Positions 9,002 to 17,440 of a DNA stretch of 36,972 nt are shown here, piece by piece. The notes below the pieces were generated by a model. That model was given only the letters and a program-made list of their open reading frames with translations. It had not been told where the DNA came from and did no database searches. This stretch comes from Sulfitobacter sp. GTDB taxonomy: Bacteria; Pseudomonadota; Alphaproteobacteria; Rhodobacterales; Rhodobacteraceae. The stretch is from assembly GCA_013002405.1 (NCBI GenBank), contig JABDKA010000160.1, positions 1-36,972 of the forward strand. Direction: 5' to 3'. The translations under genes and the position numbers were made by a program. Every line of letters starts with the position of its first letter. Position 1 is the first letter of the stretch.

Positions 9002-10406
9002 CATTCTGATTGTGGACGACGAACGCGATATCCGGGAGCTGATCTCGGACATTTTGCAAGATGAAGGCTTTGCCACCCGGCTTGCGGGCAACTCGGATGA
9101 GGCGATGAGCGAGATCAACGCCGAGCCGCCCGCGCTGATGATTCTCGACATCTGGCTGAAGGATAGCCGGATGGACGGCATCGACATCCTCAAGACGGTC
9201 AAGCGGGACAATCCGGATGTTCCGGTGGTGATCATTTCGGGTCACGGCAACATCGAAATCGCGGTCGCCGCGATCAAGCAGGGGGCCTACGATTTCATCG
9301 AAAAACCCTTCAACATCGACCAGCTTCTTGTGGTGATCCGTCGCGCAATGGAAACCTCGCGCCTGCGTCGGGAGAACCAAACCCTCAAGCGCCGCGATGT
9401 GGCAAGCGCCGACATGCTGGGCAATTCCGCCGCCTTCCGTGCTCTGACGGGGCAACTGGACAAGGTCACAAAGTCAAACGGGCGGGTCATGCTGACGGGG
9501 CCCGCGGGCTCCGGCAAGGAGATTGCCGCGCGCTACATCCACGCCAATTCCAACCGCGCCTCGGCCCCTTTCGTGACTGTCAACTGCGCAGGGGTGGAGC
9601 CGGACCGAATGGAAGAGGTCCTCTTCGGCCGCGAAACACCCGATCGTGGGATCGAGCCGGGGCTGCTGGAGCAGGCCCACGGCGGTGTCGTCTATTTCGA
9701 TGAGGTGGCGGACATGCCCTTGGGCACCCAGTCCAAGATCCTGCGGGTGCTGGTCGATCAGCAATTCACCCGTGTGGGCGGCAACGACAAGGTGCGCGTC
9801 GACCTGCGCGTCATCTCCTCCACCAACCGCGACCTCGATGCAGCGATCAAGGCAGAGGCTTTCCGTCAGGAGCTGTTCCATCGTCTCAACGTGGTGCCCA
9901 TCGCCGTGCCTTCGCTTGAGGACCGGCGTGAGGACATTCCGATGCTGGCCGACCATTTCATCGGGGAATTCAACACCTCACAGGGCCTTCCGAAACGGAA
10001 GCTGAGCGATGACGCCGTGGCGCTGTTGCAGACCATGGTCTGGCCCGGCAACGTGCGTCAGCTGAAGAACCTGATTGAAAGGGTGCTGATCCTCGGCGAC
10101 GGGACCGGCCCGATTGAGGCCCGCGAACTGCCGGGTGAAGAGGAGAGCAGTGAAGAGGAGGGCCGCGTCGTCCTTTCCGGTGCCCTTGCCACCCTGCCGC
10201 TGCGAGAGGCGCGCGAGGCTTTCGAGCGGGAGTATCTGCTGACCCAGATCAACCGGTTCGGCGGCAACATTTCCCGCACCGCGAACTTCGTCGGGATGGA
10301 GCGCAGCGCGCTGCACCGCAAGCTCAAGTCACTGGGCGTCGTCACCTCGGCCAAGTCCGGTGTGCGGGTCGCGCGGGTAGATGAGGAAGCGGAGGCAGAG
10401 GGCTGA
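8994..10406 (+). CDS. ntrX: Response regulator NtrX
   Basis: Partner regulator of NtrY, 470 residues from the ATG at 8994, which overlaps the ntrY stop by eight bases. The receiver domain carries DDE at 8-10 and phosphoacceptor Asp52 in LDIWLKDSRMDG. The AAA+ domain has Walker A GPAGSGKE at 169-176 and VVYFDEVADMP. As in other alphaproteobacterial NtrX proteins, the sigma54-contact GAFTGA motif is absent; the stretch after ELFG is replaced by RETPDRGIEPGLLE. The C-terminal Fis-like helix-turn-helix reads TANFVGMERSALHRKLK. A longer in-frame reading from 8895 is an artefact of overlap with ntrY. Confidence 0.95.
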   Translation: MSDILIVDDERDIRELISDILQDEGFATRLAGNSDEAMSEINAEPPALMILDIWLKDSRMDGIDILKTVKRDNPDVPVVIISGHGNIEIAVAAIKQGAYDFIEKPFNIDQLLVVIRRAMETSRLRRENQTLKRRDVASADMLGNSAAFRALTGQLDKVTKSNGRVMLTGPAGSGKEIAARYIHANSNRASAPFVTVNCAGVEPDRMEEVLFGRETPDRGIEPGLLEQAHGGVVYFDEVADMPLGTQSKILRVLVDQQFTRVGGNDKVRVDLRVISSTNRDLDAAIKAEAFRQELFHRLNVVPIAVPSLEDRREDIPMLADHFIGEFNTSQGLPKRKLSDDAVALLQTMVWPGNVRQLKNLIERVLILGDGTGPIEARELPGEEESSEEEGRVVLSGALATLPLREAREAFEREYLLTQINRFGGNISRTANFVGMERSALHRKLKSLGVVTSAKSGVRVARVDEEAEAEG

Positions 10407-10454
10407 TATAGCTGAGTTTCTCGTGCTAAGATCGTGGTATAAGCCGGAAACGTT

Positions 10455-11480
10455 TCAGTCCGTCCCCAGTTCTGCCAGGACATCAACCCCCTGCATTTTC
10501 AGGAAATGCAGGATGTCGATGAAAATCCAGTTCTCCGCCAGCTTGTCGCCCTTGCGGTGATAGATATCCACCACCCGCATGTCGGCGCGGATGTCGTTCG
10601 GAGGTACACCTAGAAATCCATGGGTGTTGGTCAGCGTCAGGTTTGGCCAGCCGAAAAAGCCGCCGAAGGCCCCTTCAGCGATGCGGCACAGATGTCCGTT
10701 GAACACCCGCGACTCCATCCCTTGCCGGAAGGGGCCCTGGTGCTGTTCGATATAGCGGTCGATGGTAAAGGTCGCCCCGATGCCCTCGGGCCCCCACCAG
10801 ATCATATCGTCGTGCCAGTTTTCCTGCAGTTCTTCCTTGGGGGTCTTGGCCCTGGGATCGGCATTGGCTGCGTCGATGCTGTCGATCATCCGGTCGATGA
10901 TGTGCAGCGTCTTGCGGCCTTCTGCGGGGTCTTGCGGGTCCAAAAGCAGGCCATCATGCCCTTTGGGGCCGGGCTGTACCAGGTGGGCTGCCCGCTGGTC
11001 GGGGAAACGCCGGATGCCCGCCTGCGCCATAAAATGCAGAAGATCGCAGAAGAAGGCAGTCTCAACGATCTGCCCGTCCCGGACGCGGTTGAATTCCGCG
11101 TAGCGCAGCATGCTGATCTTGCCGGTCGGCGGGATGCCAAGGAAAGGTGTGTCGAAAAGCCCTAGGAGATGACCCATGGAGGCGGTCCAGATCTGGCTGC
11201 GGTCGGCGGTGCCGTTCTGACCGGCAAAGAAGATATCCTCGCGCCGTTGCAGATGGGAAAAGCTCCGCAGGACCGGTTTCCAGAAGATTTCCGCAACGCC
11301 CGTGGGGCCGGTCTGTGTGTTGAAGGGGTGCACGCCGCGCCAGAGCGCATCTTTGGACATGCGCCGCCCCAGCACTTCTTGGACGGTATCGATCTTTGCT
11401 TCATCCAGATCGTGATAGTGCGCCTGAACGATGCGCTTGGCGTCCTGTAGAAGGTCGGTGAGATTTTGCTGATCTGGCAT
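10455..11480 (-). CDS. Double SnoaL/NTF2-like domain protein
   Basis: A 341-residue protein made of two related SnoaL-like alpha+beta barrel halves. The internal repeat is visible: FLGIPPTGKISM...VETAFFCDLLHFMAQAGI in the first half (near residue 115-160) and FLGVPPNDIRADM...AENWIFIDILHFLKMQGV in the second. SnoaL/NTF2 folds include polyketide cyclases, isomerases and small-molecule binders, so the reaction cannot be deduced. From memory, similar proteins occur near sugar ABC-transporter operons in Rhodobacterales and Rhizobiales, but no transporter is here. The start is the ATG at 11480; an upstream in-frame extension would run into trkA. The gene stands alone, convergent with ntrX and divergent from trkA, and a perfect palindrome 22 bp upstream suggests its own regulator. 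Confidence 0.8.
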   Translation of the reverse strand: MPDQQNLTDLLQDAKRIVQAHYHDLDEAKIDTVQEVLGRRMSKDALWRGVHPFNTQTGPTGVAEIFWKPVLRSFSHLQRREDIFFAGQNGTADRSQIWTASMGHLLGLFDTPFLGIPPTGKISMLRYAEFNRVRDGQIVETAFFCDLLHFMAQAGIRRFPDQRAAHLVQPGPKGHDGLLLDPQDPAEGRKTLHIIDRMIDSIDAANADPRAKTPKEELQENWHDDMIWWGPEGIGATFTIDRYIEQHQGPFRQGMESRVFNGHLCRIAEGAFGGFFGWPNLTLTNTHGFLGVPPNDIRADMRVVDIYHRKGDKLAENWIFIDILHFLKMQGVDVLAELGTD

Positions 11481-11502
11481 CACGCGAGAACCGTTAGTCT
11501 TT

Positions 11503-11516
11503 TGCACACGTGTGCA
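11503..11516. promoter_or_regulatory. Perfect 14-bp palindrome, probable operator of the SnoaL-like gene
   Basis: TGCACACGTGTGCA is perfectly self-complementary and ends 22 bp before the ATG of the minus-strand SnoaL-like gene. Its CG centre and size resemble operators of LacI-family repressors. A repressor bound here would cover the 5' leader or core promoter. No LacI-type gene lies in the window, so the regulator would be encoded elsewhere. Confidence 0.5.
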
Positions 11517-11535
11517 CCAGTGCTTTTCTTGGTGC
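11514..11535. promoter_or_regulatory. Second inverted repeat overlapping the palindrome (GCACCA-N10-TGGTGC)
   Basis: GCACCA (11514-11519) and TGGTGC (11530-11535) are perfect inverted 6-mers with 10 bp between them; the left arm overlaps the end of the 14-bp palindrome. The arms match the half-sites of enteric NtrC boxes, but the spacer is longer than the usual 3-5 bp. It lies in the divergent SnoaL/trkA gap, which otherwise holds a T7 run at 11544-11550 and nothing else I recognise. Confidence 0.3.
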
Positions 11536-11690
11536 TCTGGCGGATTTTTTTGGGGACCGTGGACGATGCTGAACAACTTGCGCTGACGCCACTCCCCCCT
11601 TGCCATGCGTGGCAATCTCGCCTCTAACCTGATCAGAGTGAGAGCCAAAGCGCGCCAGATCGCGCTGTGACAGACCTCGGGGATGCCTTC

Positions 11691-13067
11691 ATGAAAGTAA
11701 TCATTTGCGGCGCAGGGCAGGTAGGCTGGCAGATCGCCAGGCACCTCAGCGGCGAGCGGAATGACGTCACGGTCGTGGACAGCAATGCCGACCTGATCCG
11801 CCGCGCGACGGAAACACTTGATGTGCAGGGGATCGCCGGATTTGCGTCCTATCCGGATGTGCTGGACCGGGCCGGGGCGTCGGATGCAGAGATGATCATC
11901 GCCGCCACCCACTCGGATGAGGTCAACATGGTGACCTGCCAGGTGGCCCATTCGGTTTTTGGCATCAACCGCAAAATCGCGCGCCTGCGCAGCCAGTCCT
12001 ACCTCGATGCGATCTATTCCGATCTCTACCGCCGCGATCACATGCCCATCGATGTGGTGATCAGCCCCGAAAAGGAAGTAGCCGCCGCCGCCCTCCAACG
12101 TCTGTCGGCCCCGGCCTCCTTCGACACAGAGGTTTTCATGGAGGGTGAGGCGCACCTTCTGGGCATCACCATCGAGGAAGAGTGCCCGGTGGTGAACACA
12201 CCCCTGCGCCAGTTGACTGATCTTTTCTCAACTCTGCGGGCGGTCGTGGTGGGTGTGCGCCGCGATGGAACGCTCTTTGTGCCGGAGGCGAAGGACCAGC
12301 TCTTTGTTGGTGATGATTGCTATGTCTTTTGCCATCGGGACGACATTTCCCGCACGATGGAGATCTTCGGCAAGAAGAACACCAAGCAGGAGCGCGTTGT
12401 TCTGGTCGGCGGCGGGAACGTGGGCCTGATGGTGGCCCAGCACCTCGAAGCAGGGCCCCAGCGGATCCGCACCAAGGTGATCGAGATGGATCGCAAGAAA
12501 GCCGAAAAGGCAGCGGAGGCATTGGAACGAACCATCGTACTGAACGGCGATGGTCTGAACGCGGCCCTCCTGGCCGAGGCGGGAATATCGCGCGCCGATG
12601 CGATGCTGGCGGTCACGGACGATGACAAGACCAACATGCTGGCCTGTGTGCGGGCCAAGGCAGAAGGCTGTGACTATGTCATCGCGCTGATCAACGATCC
12701 CACGCTGGTCCCGCTTCTGACACCCCTGGGGATCGACGCCTATATCAATCCGCGTGCCACCACCGTCTCCTCCATCCTGCGGCACATCCGCCACGGACGC
12801 GTGCGGGCGGTCTATTCCATCGGCGATGCGGAGGCGGAGGCGATCGAGGCCGAAGTGCTCTCCACCTCACCCATCGCCGGGCGCAAGATATCCGAGATCG
12901 ACTTTCCCGAAGGCGTTCTGGTCGGCATGCTGCGCAAGGGGGGCAAAGTGATCCGGCCCATGGGGTCCACCAGGATCGACGAAGGCGATGTCATCGCCGT
13001 CTTTGCCATGGCCGAAGACGTGCCGCAGGTCGAACAGCTGCTGCAGGTCTCCATCGACTTTTTCTGA
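11691..13067 (+). CDS. trkA: Trk potassium uptake system, NAD-binding subunit TrkA
   Basis: Peripheral cytoplasmic subunit that gates the TrkH potassium channel in response to nucleotides. The 458-residue length equals that of the classical TrkA. It contains two tandem RCK units, each with a Rossmann nucleotide loop: GAGQVGWQIARHL near residue 8 and VGGGNVGLMVAQHLE near 240. Each is followed by an RCK_C domain, the last one ending in EGDVIAVFAMAEDV. The ATG at 11691 is preferred over the GTG at 11667 because it starts directly at the conserved MKVIICGAGQVG. trkH follows after 20 bp, so the two are an operon. In Rhodobacteraceae this pair commonly follows ntrX. Confidence 0.96.
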   Translation: MKVIICGAGQVGWQIARHLSGERNDVTVVDSNADLIRRATETLDVQGIAGFASYPDVLDRAGASDAEMIIAATHSDEVNMVTCQVAHSVFGINRKIARLRSQSYLDAIYSDLYRRDHMPIDVVISPEKEVAAAALQRLSAPASFDTEVFMEGEAHLLGITIEEECPVVNTPLRQLTDLFSTLRAVVVGVRRDGTLFVPEAKDQLFVGDDCYVFCHRDDISRTMEIFGKKNTKQERVVLVGGGNVGLMVAQHLEAGPQRIRTKVIEMDRKKAEKAAEALERTIVLNGDGLNAALLAEAGISRADAMLAVTDDDKTNMLACVRAKAEGCDYVIALINDPTLVPLLTPLGIDAYINPRATTVSSILRHIRHGRVRAVYSIGDAEAEAIEAEVLSTSPIAGRKISEIDFPEGVLVGMLRKGGKVIRPMGSTRIDEGDVIAVFAMAEDVPQVEQLLQVSIDFF

Positions 13068-13087
13068 TCCCAAGCCGGAGCTTTCCC

Positions 13088-14623
13088 TTGGCGAAACCCC
13101 GAAGCCTCAGCACCCAGTTCCTCAAGCTGCCGCTGTTTCTGCTGATTTTCGGCATCACTTCGGCGTCGATGATCGTGCCTTCGATCTACGCGGTCAGCAC
13201 CCGCGATCTTGAGGCGTCCCGAGCGTTTTTCTACGCAGGCCTGCTGGGGGTCATCGTTTTTGTGATGATTGCCGTGGCCCAGGGGGACCGCAGCCCGCGG
13301 CTGGGCACCCTTGGTCCGCTGCTGTCGCTCTTCGCCGCCTTCGTTTTTCTGCCCGTCTTTCTGGCTTTGCCCTTCATCGAGGCACTGCCGACGACGCGGC
13401 CCATTCACGTCTATTTCGAGATGGTAAGTGCCTTTACCACCACAGGCGCGACCATGTTCCACGACCCCGAAAGGCTTAGCCCAACGCTCCATCTCTGGCG
13501 GGCGCAGGTGGGCTGGATGGGTGGACTGCTGATGTGGATTGCCGCCTCCGCCATTCTGGCACCCCTGCACCTGGGTGGCTTCGAAGTGACCTCTCAGGCT
13601 GAACCGGGGCGGCAGGAGACCAATGTGAACACCACCGTGCCGATCAATCACCGGACCCGGCTGATCCGGATCACGCGCACGCTGGTTCCGATCTATCTGG
13701 GCCTGACGCTGCTCCTGTGGCTCTTGCTGCTGGGCGGGGGGGAGGTGCCCCTGACCGCACTTTGTCACGCGATGTCGGTGATGGCGACCTCCGGCATCTC
13801 GCCCGTGGGCGGGGTCGAGGAGGCGCAGGTTGGCATCTCGGGAGAGATCGTGATGGCGCTTTTCATGCTTTTCGCCCTTTCGCGGCTGACCTTTTCCAAG
13901 GACACGGTGACCGCGACGCAGGGCGGCCTGCGCTCCGATCCGGAATTCCGCATCGGGGCGCTTGTTGTCATCGGGGTGCCGATCATCCTCTTCAGCCGCC
14001 ACTTTCTGGGGGCCTACGACGTGGCCGCGGCCGAAAGCCTTGATCAGGCGATTGCCGCTCTCTGGGGGGCCGTCTTTACCGTCCTGTCGTTTCTGACGAC
14101 CACCGGCTTTGTCTCCGAAAACTGGAGCGACGCGCAGAGCTGGTCGGGCCTCGATACGCCCGGCCTGATCCTTATGGGGCTTGCGCTGATCGGCGGCGGG
14201 GTGGCGACCACGGCGGGCGGCGTCAAGCTTTTGCGGGTCTTCGCGCTTTACCAGAACGGTGTGCGCGAGATGGAGCGGCTGGTCTATCCGAATTCCGTCA
14301 GTGGAGCAGGCGTCGTCGGCCGACGCCTGCAAAGCAACGGGGCCTTCATCGCCTGGATATTCTTCATGCTCTTTGCCATGTCGCTGGCGGGGGTGACTTT
14401 GTTGCTGACATTGACAGGCGCCACCTTCGAAGAGGCGGTGGTTCTTGCCGTTGCAACTCTTTCAACGACCGGGCCGCTGGTTGAATACAGTGCCGAAACG
14501 CCGATCCTGCTGATCGAACTTAGCACCGGGGCAAAGGCGGTTCTCTGTGCTGCGATGGTGCTGGGGCGGCTTGAGACACTGGCCATTATCGCCCTGCTGA
14601 CACCGGACCTTTGGCGGGCCTAA
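13088..14623 (+). CDS. trkH: Trk potassium uptake channel subunit TrkH
   Basis: Polytopic inner-membrane subunit of the Trk system, 511 residues. All four pore-loop repeats with the filter glycine are visible: FTTTGATMF, MATSGISPVGG, LTTTGFVSE and LSTTGPLVE. The flanking hydrophobic segments fit the M1-P-M2 fourfold architecture. The final filter, STTGPL, differs somewhat from the other three. The start is an uncommon TTG at 13088, supported by GGAG seven bases upstream and by the absence of a nearby ATG. A 176-bp gap follows before hfq (14624-14799), in which I see no convincing promoter or terminator. Confidence 0.95.
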   Translation: MAKPRSLSTQFLKLPLFLLIFGITSASMIVPSIYAVSTRDLEASRAFFYAGLLGVIVFVMIAVAQGDRSPRLGTLGPLLSLFAAFVFLPVFLALPFIEALPTTRPIHVYFEMVSAFTTTGATMFHDPERLSPTLHLWRAQVGWMGGLLMWIAASAILAPLHLGGFEVTSQAEPGRQETNVNTTVPINHRTRLIRITRTLVPIYLGLTLLLWLLLLGGGEVPLTALCHAMSVMATSGISPVGGVEEAQVGISGEIVMALFMLFALSRLTFSKDTVTATQGGLRSDPEFRIGALVVIGVPIILFSRHFLGAYDVAAAESLDQAIAALWGAVFTVLSFLTTTGFVSENWSDAQSWSGLDTPGLILMGLALIGGGVATTAGGVKLLRVFALYQNGVREMERLVYPNSVSGAGVVGRRLQSNGAFIAWIFFMLFAMSLAGVTLLLTLTGATFEEAVVLAVATLSTTGPLVEYSAETPILLIELSTGAKAVLCAAMVLGRLETLAIIALLTPDLWRA

Positions 14624-14799
14624 CTGCATGGAAAACAGGCAAATTACCGAAACCTGTGGCGCGCCTGACACTGCTTGGCGTCAATTCTGAGCCGGGCCCT
14701 GCAATTGGGGGTGGAAGTTCCGCCCGCGCCCAGACATACTCTCACTCACAGGGGGGGACCCGTCCGTCGGGTGCCAACAAATAAGAGCGAGAAAAGCCA

Positions 14800-15039
14800 A
14801 TGGCGTCTGACAGACAGAACCTTCAGGATGCGTTCCTGAACCATGTGCGCAAGACCAAGGTACCGGTCACCATTTTCCTGATCAACGGGGTCAAGCTGCA
14901 AGGCGTGATCACCTGGTTTGACAATTTCTGCGTTCTGCTGCGCCGCGATGGCCAGTCCCAGCTTGTCTACAAGCACGCCATTTCGACCATCATGCCCAGC
15001 CAGCCGATCAGCCTCTACGAGGGCGAAGACGCTTCTTGA
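14800..15039 (+). CDS. hfq: RNA chaperone Hfq
   Basis: Hexameric Sm-like protein that pairs small RNAs with mRNAs; 79 residues, the compact alphaproteobacterial form without the long acidic tail of enteric Hfq. The Sm1 region ([20 protein letters not shown], then [11 protein letters not shown]) and the Sm2 motif YKHAISTI are intact. The start is ATG at 14800. The TGA stop overlaps the TTG start of hflX (TTGA), so HflX synthesis is probably coupled to Hfq. The miaA gene that precedes hfq in gammaproteobacteria is absent; here trkH precedes it. Confidence 0.97.
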
Positions 15040-16334
15040 GCAAGGCGCCCTTCCAGATTGATGAGACCGAAGGCCCCCGCGTGACGCGGGCCTGGGTCTT
15101 GCACCCTGATATCCGCTCAGATCCCGACCGCCGCGACCCCGAACCGGCCCTTGCCGAGGCCGTGTCGCTGGCCCGGGCGCTGCCTGCGCTGGACGTGGTG
15201 GGCGCACAGATCGTGCCCCTTCGCAGCGTCGATGCGGGCAAGCTGTTTGGTAAGGGGAAGATTGAGGAGATCAGGGCGCTGATGGAGAAAGAGGAGATCG
15301 AGCTGGTCCTGGTGGACGGCCCGGTCAGCCCAGTCCAGCAGCGCAATCTGGAGAAGGCCTGGAAGGTCAAGCTGCTGGACCGAACCGGGCTGATCCTGGA
15401 GATCTTCTCGGACCGGGCGGCGACCCGCGAAGGCGTTCTGCAGGTCGAAATGGCAGCGCTCAACTACCAGCGCACGCGCCTGGTGCGGGCCTGGACCCAC
15501 CTGGAACGGCAGCGCGGCGGACTTGGGTTTGTCGGGGGTCCCGGTGAGACCCAGATCGAGGCGGACCGACGGGCCATCGACGAACAGCTCGTGCGTCTGC
15601 GTCGGCAACTCGACAAGGTGGTCAAGACGCGCGCCCTGCACCGCGCCGCAAGGGCCAAGGTGCCCTATCCCATCGTGGCGCTGGTGGGCTATACCAACGC
15701 GGGCAAATCGACCCTCTTCAACCGGCTGACGGGGGCGGAGGTGTTGGCCAAAGACATGCTCTTTGCCACGCTCGACCCCACCATGCGCAGCCTCACGCTG
15801 CCCGACGGGCCCGAGATCATCCTCAGCGATACAGTTGGATTTATCTCCGATTTGCCAACCGAACTTGTCGCCGCCTTCCGTGCGACCCTGGAAGAGGTGC
15901 TGGCGGCGGATCTGGTTCTGCACGTGCGGGACATCAGCCACGCGGAAACAGACGAACAGAAGCGTGATGTGATGGAGATCCTCGCTTCACTTGGCGTGGC
16001 CGAGGAGACGCGGATCATCGAGGTTTGGAACAAGATTGACCTCATGCCGCCGGAGGCCGCCGATCCCATCCGCGCCCGGGCCGAGCGGGAGGAGGATGTG
16101 CTGGTCATCTCGGCCATCGAGGGCGAAGGTCTCAAGGCCCTTCAAGCCACCGTGGCCGAAGCGCTGCAGGGTACAGTTCGGCAGTCGGATCTCAAACTCA
16201 GCTTTGCCGAGGGGCGCAAGCGGGCCTGGCTCTTCGATCAGGACTTGGTGCAGCGCGAGCGGCAGACCGATGAGGGTTTCGAGATCACCGTGCGATGGAC
16301 GGCCAAGCAGGAAGCCCAGTACCAGCGGCTTTGA
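15036..16334 (+). CDS. hflX: Ribosome-associated GTPase HflX
   Basis: GTPase that binds the 50S subunit and splits stalled or stressed ribosomes. At 432 residues it has family length. The N-terminal HflX domain includes [12 protein letters not shown] and [12 protein letters not shown] with the coiled linker. The G domain has G1 GYTNAGKST (about residues 217-225), G3 DTVGFI, and G4 NKID, and there is a short C-terminal domain. The TTG start at 15036 overlaps the hfq stop and is the only start giving the complete N terminus. The intergenic stretch 16335-16428 before the next gene has only a weak A/T-rich inverted repeat. Confidence 0.96.
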
Positions 16335-16428
16335 GCGACGCGAATTTACGAGATTTTTGAGCGGAAAGATCGAATTTTCCGGGCACCGGTTCATGTGAAA
16401 GTGCTGACCCCCTTTCCGGAGCCCGCCC

Positions 16429-16830
16429 ATGCCGCACGTCCTTCTCTACCTTGCCACTCTGGTACTTTTTCTGGCTCTCGATTTTCTAGGTCTCAGCTAT
16501 ATCGTGAAGCCGGTCTTCGATGAGGCCATCGGTCCCTTGCTGTTGGAGGATTTCCGCTTTCTCCCCGCCGCGCTTTTTTATGCGTTTTATGTCGCCGTTC
16601 TGATCTGGTTCGTTTCCTGGCCCGCGCTGCGGGATGATAAGCCGACGCCGTGGGTCTTTGGCAACGCGGCCCTTCTGGGGGCGATGGGTTATGGCACCTA
16701 TGAGTTCACTTCCTACGCGGTGATGGCGGACTGGACCCTGCGGATGGTGGTGGTGGATCTGGTCTGGGGCACCTTGCTGACCGCGGTCTCCGCCACGGCC
16801 GGTTTTCTGGTGGCACGGCGGATGATCTAG
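16429..16830 (+). CDS. DUF2177-family membrane protein
   Basis: A 133-residue inner-membrane protein with four predicted hydrophobic segments (about residues 3-25, 45-65, 75-95 and 108-130). The pattern fits the DUF2177 family: an Asp and a Gly-Leu in helix 1 (LDFLGLSYIVKP), FYAFYV in helix 2, GYGTYEFTSYA with a conserved Thr-Tyr-Glu between helices 3 and 4, and DLVWGTLLT. No function is established for the family. ATG at 16429 follows a GGAG eight bases upstream. It lies 94 bp after hflX and is convergent with rluE, so it may be cotranscribed with hflX. Confidence 0.8.
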   Translation: MPHVLLYLATLVLFLALDFLGLSYIVKPVFDEAIGPLLLEDFRFLPAALFYAFYVAVLIWFVSWPALRDDKPTPWVFGNAALLGAMGYGTYEFTSYAVMADWTLRMVVVDLVWGTLLTAVSATAGFLVARRMI

Positions 16831-16876
16831 GCCCTCCTCGGAGTTTTCTGGCGAAGTGAAGGGGCAGGGGAGCGCC

Positions 16877-17440
16877 CTATCTGCCGGCCTCCGTCGACCA
16901 GCGCCAGGCACCCGGCTGCAGACCGCCCAGGTGCCAGTCGCCGATGCTGATGCGGATCAGTCGAAGCGTCGGCAGTCCCACATGGGCTGTCATGCGCCGG
17001 ACCTGTCGGTTGCGGCCTTCGCGGATTGTGATCTCCAGCCAGGCGTCGGGCACAGTCTTGCGGAAGCGCACCGGGGGATCGCGTTCCCAGAGACTTGCGG
17101 GCGGGTCTATCTTTCGGACTTCGGCGGGTTTGGTCGGGCCGTCCTTGAGGGTGACGCCCTTGCGCAGGGCCGCCAATTGCGCATCTGACGGCGTGCCTTC
17201 CACCTGGACGAGGTAGCCTTTTGGTCTCTTGTATTTTGGGTGGGCAATCCTGGCCTGGAGCGCGCCTTGGTCCGTCAGGACCATCAGCCCCTCGCTGTCC
17301 CGGTCAAGACGGCCGGCGGGGTAGAAGCCTGGCTCGTCAATGTAGGCGGAAAGGGTGGGGCGGGGCGACCCTGCGGTGCCCTTGTCGGTGAACTGTGACA
17401 GGACGCCATAGGGCTTGTTGAACAGGATGACCCGGTTCAT
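16877..17440 (-). CDS. rluE: 23S rRNA pseudouridine synthase, RluE type
   Basis: RsuA-family pseudouridine synthase; E. coli RluE modifies U2457 of 23S rRNA in the peptidyl-transferase region. At 187 residues it lacks the N-terminal S4 domain, as RluE does. The catalytic motif is [14 protein letters not shown], with the nucleophilic Asp near residue 47. Other matches to RluE are [13 protein letters not shown] at the start, GVTLKDGPT, and [20 protein letters not shown] with the C-terminal arginines. The ATG at 17440 overlaps the stop of the upstream acylase gene as ATGA, so the two are coupled although functionally unrelated. Confidence 0.93.
   Translation of the reverse strand: MNRVILFNKPYGVLSQFTDKGTAGSPRPTLSAYIDEPGFYPAGRLDRDSEGLMVLTDQGALQARIAHPKYKRPKGYLVQVEGTPSDAQLAALRKGVTLKDGPTKPAEVRKIDPPASLWERDPPVRFRKTVPDAWLEITIREGRNRQVRRMTAHVGLPTLRLIRISIGDWHLGGLQPGAWRWSTEAGR

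Noticed and set aside
10447-10456. GAAACGTTTC, a second LacI-like palindrome at the 3' end of the SnoaL-like gene
   Set aside because: It overlaps the stop codon, is only 10 bp and differs from the 14-bp palindrome at the gene's 5' end, so chance is the simpler explanation.
11544-11550. T7 run after the GCACCA/TGGTGC inverted repeat as a plus-strand terminator
   Set aside because: The run is separated from the repeat by eight bases of unpaired sequence, and no plus-strand transcript upstream requires it.
10455-12155. 566-residue version of the SnoaL-like protein reaching into trkA
   Set aside because: The extra N-terminal residues lie antisense to the conserved start of trkA and resemble no domain; the ATG at 11480 fits the family.
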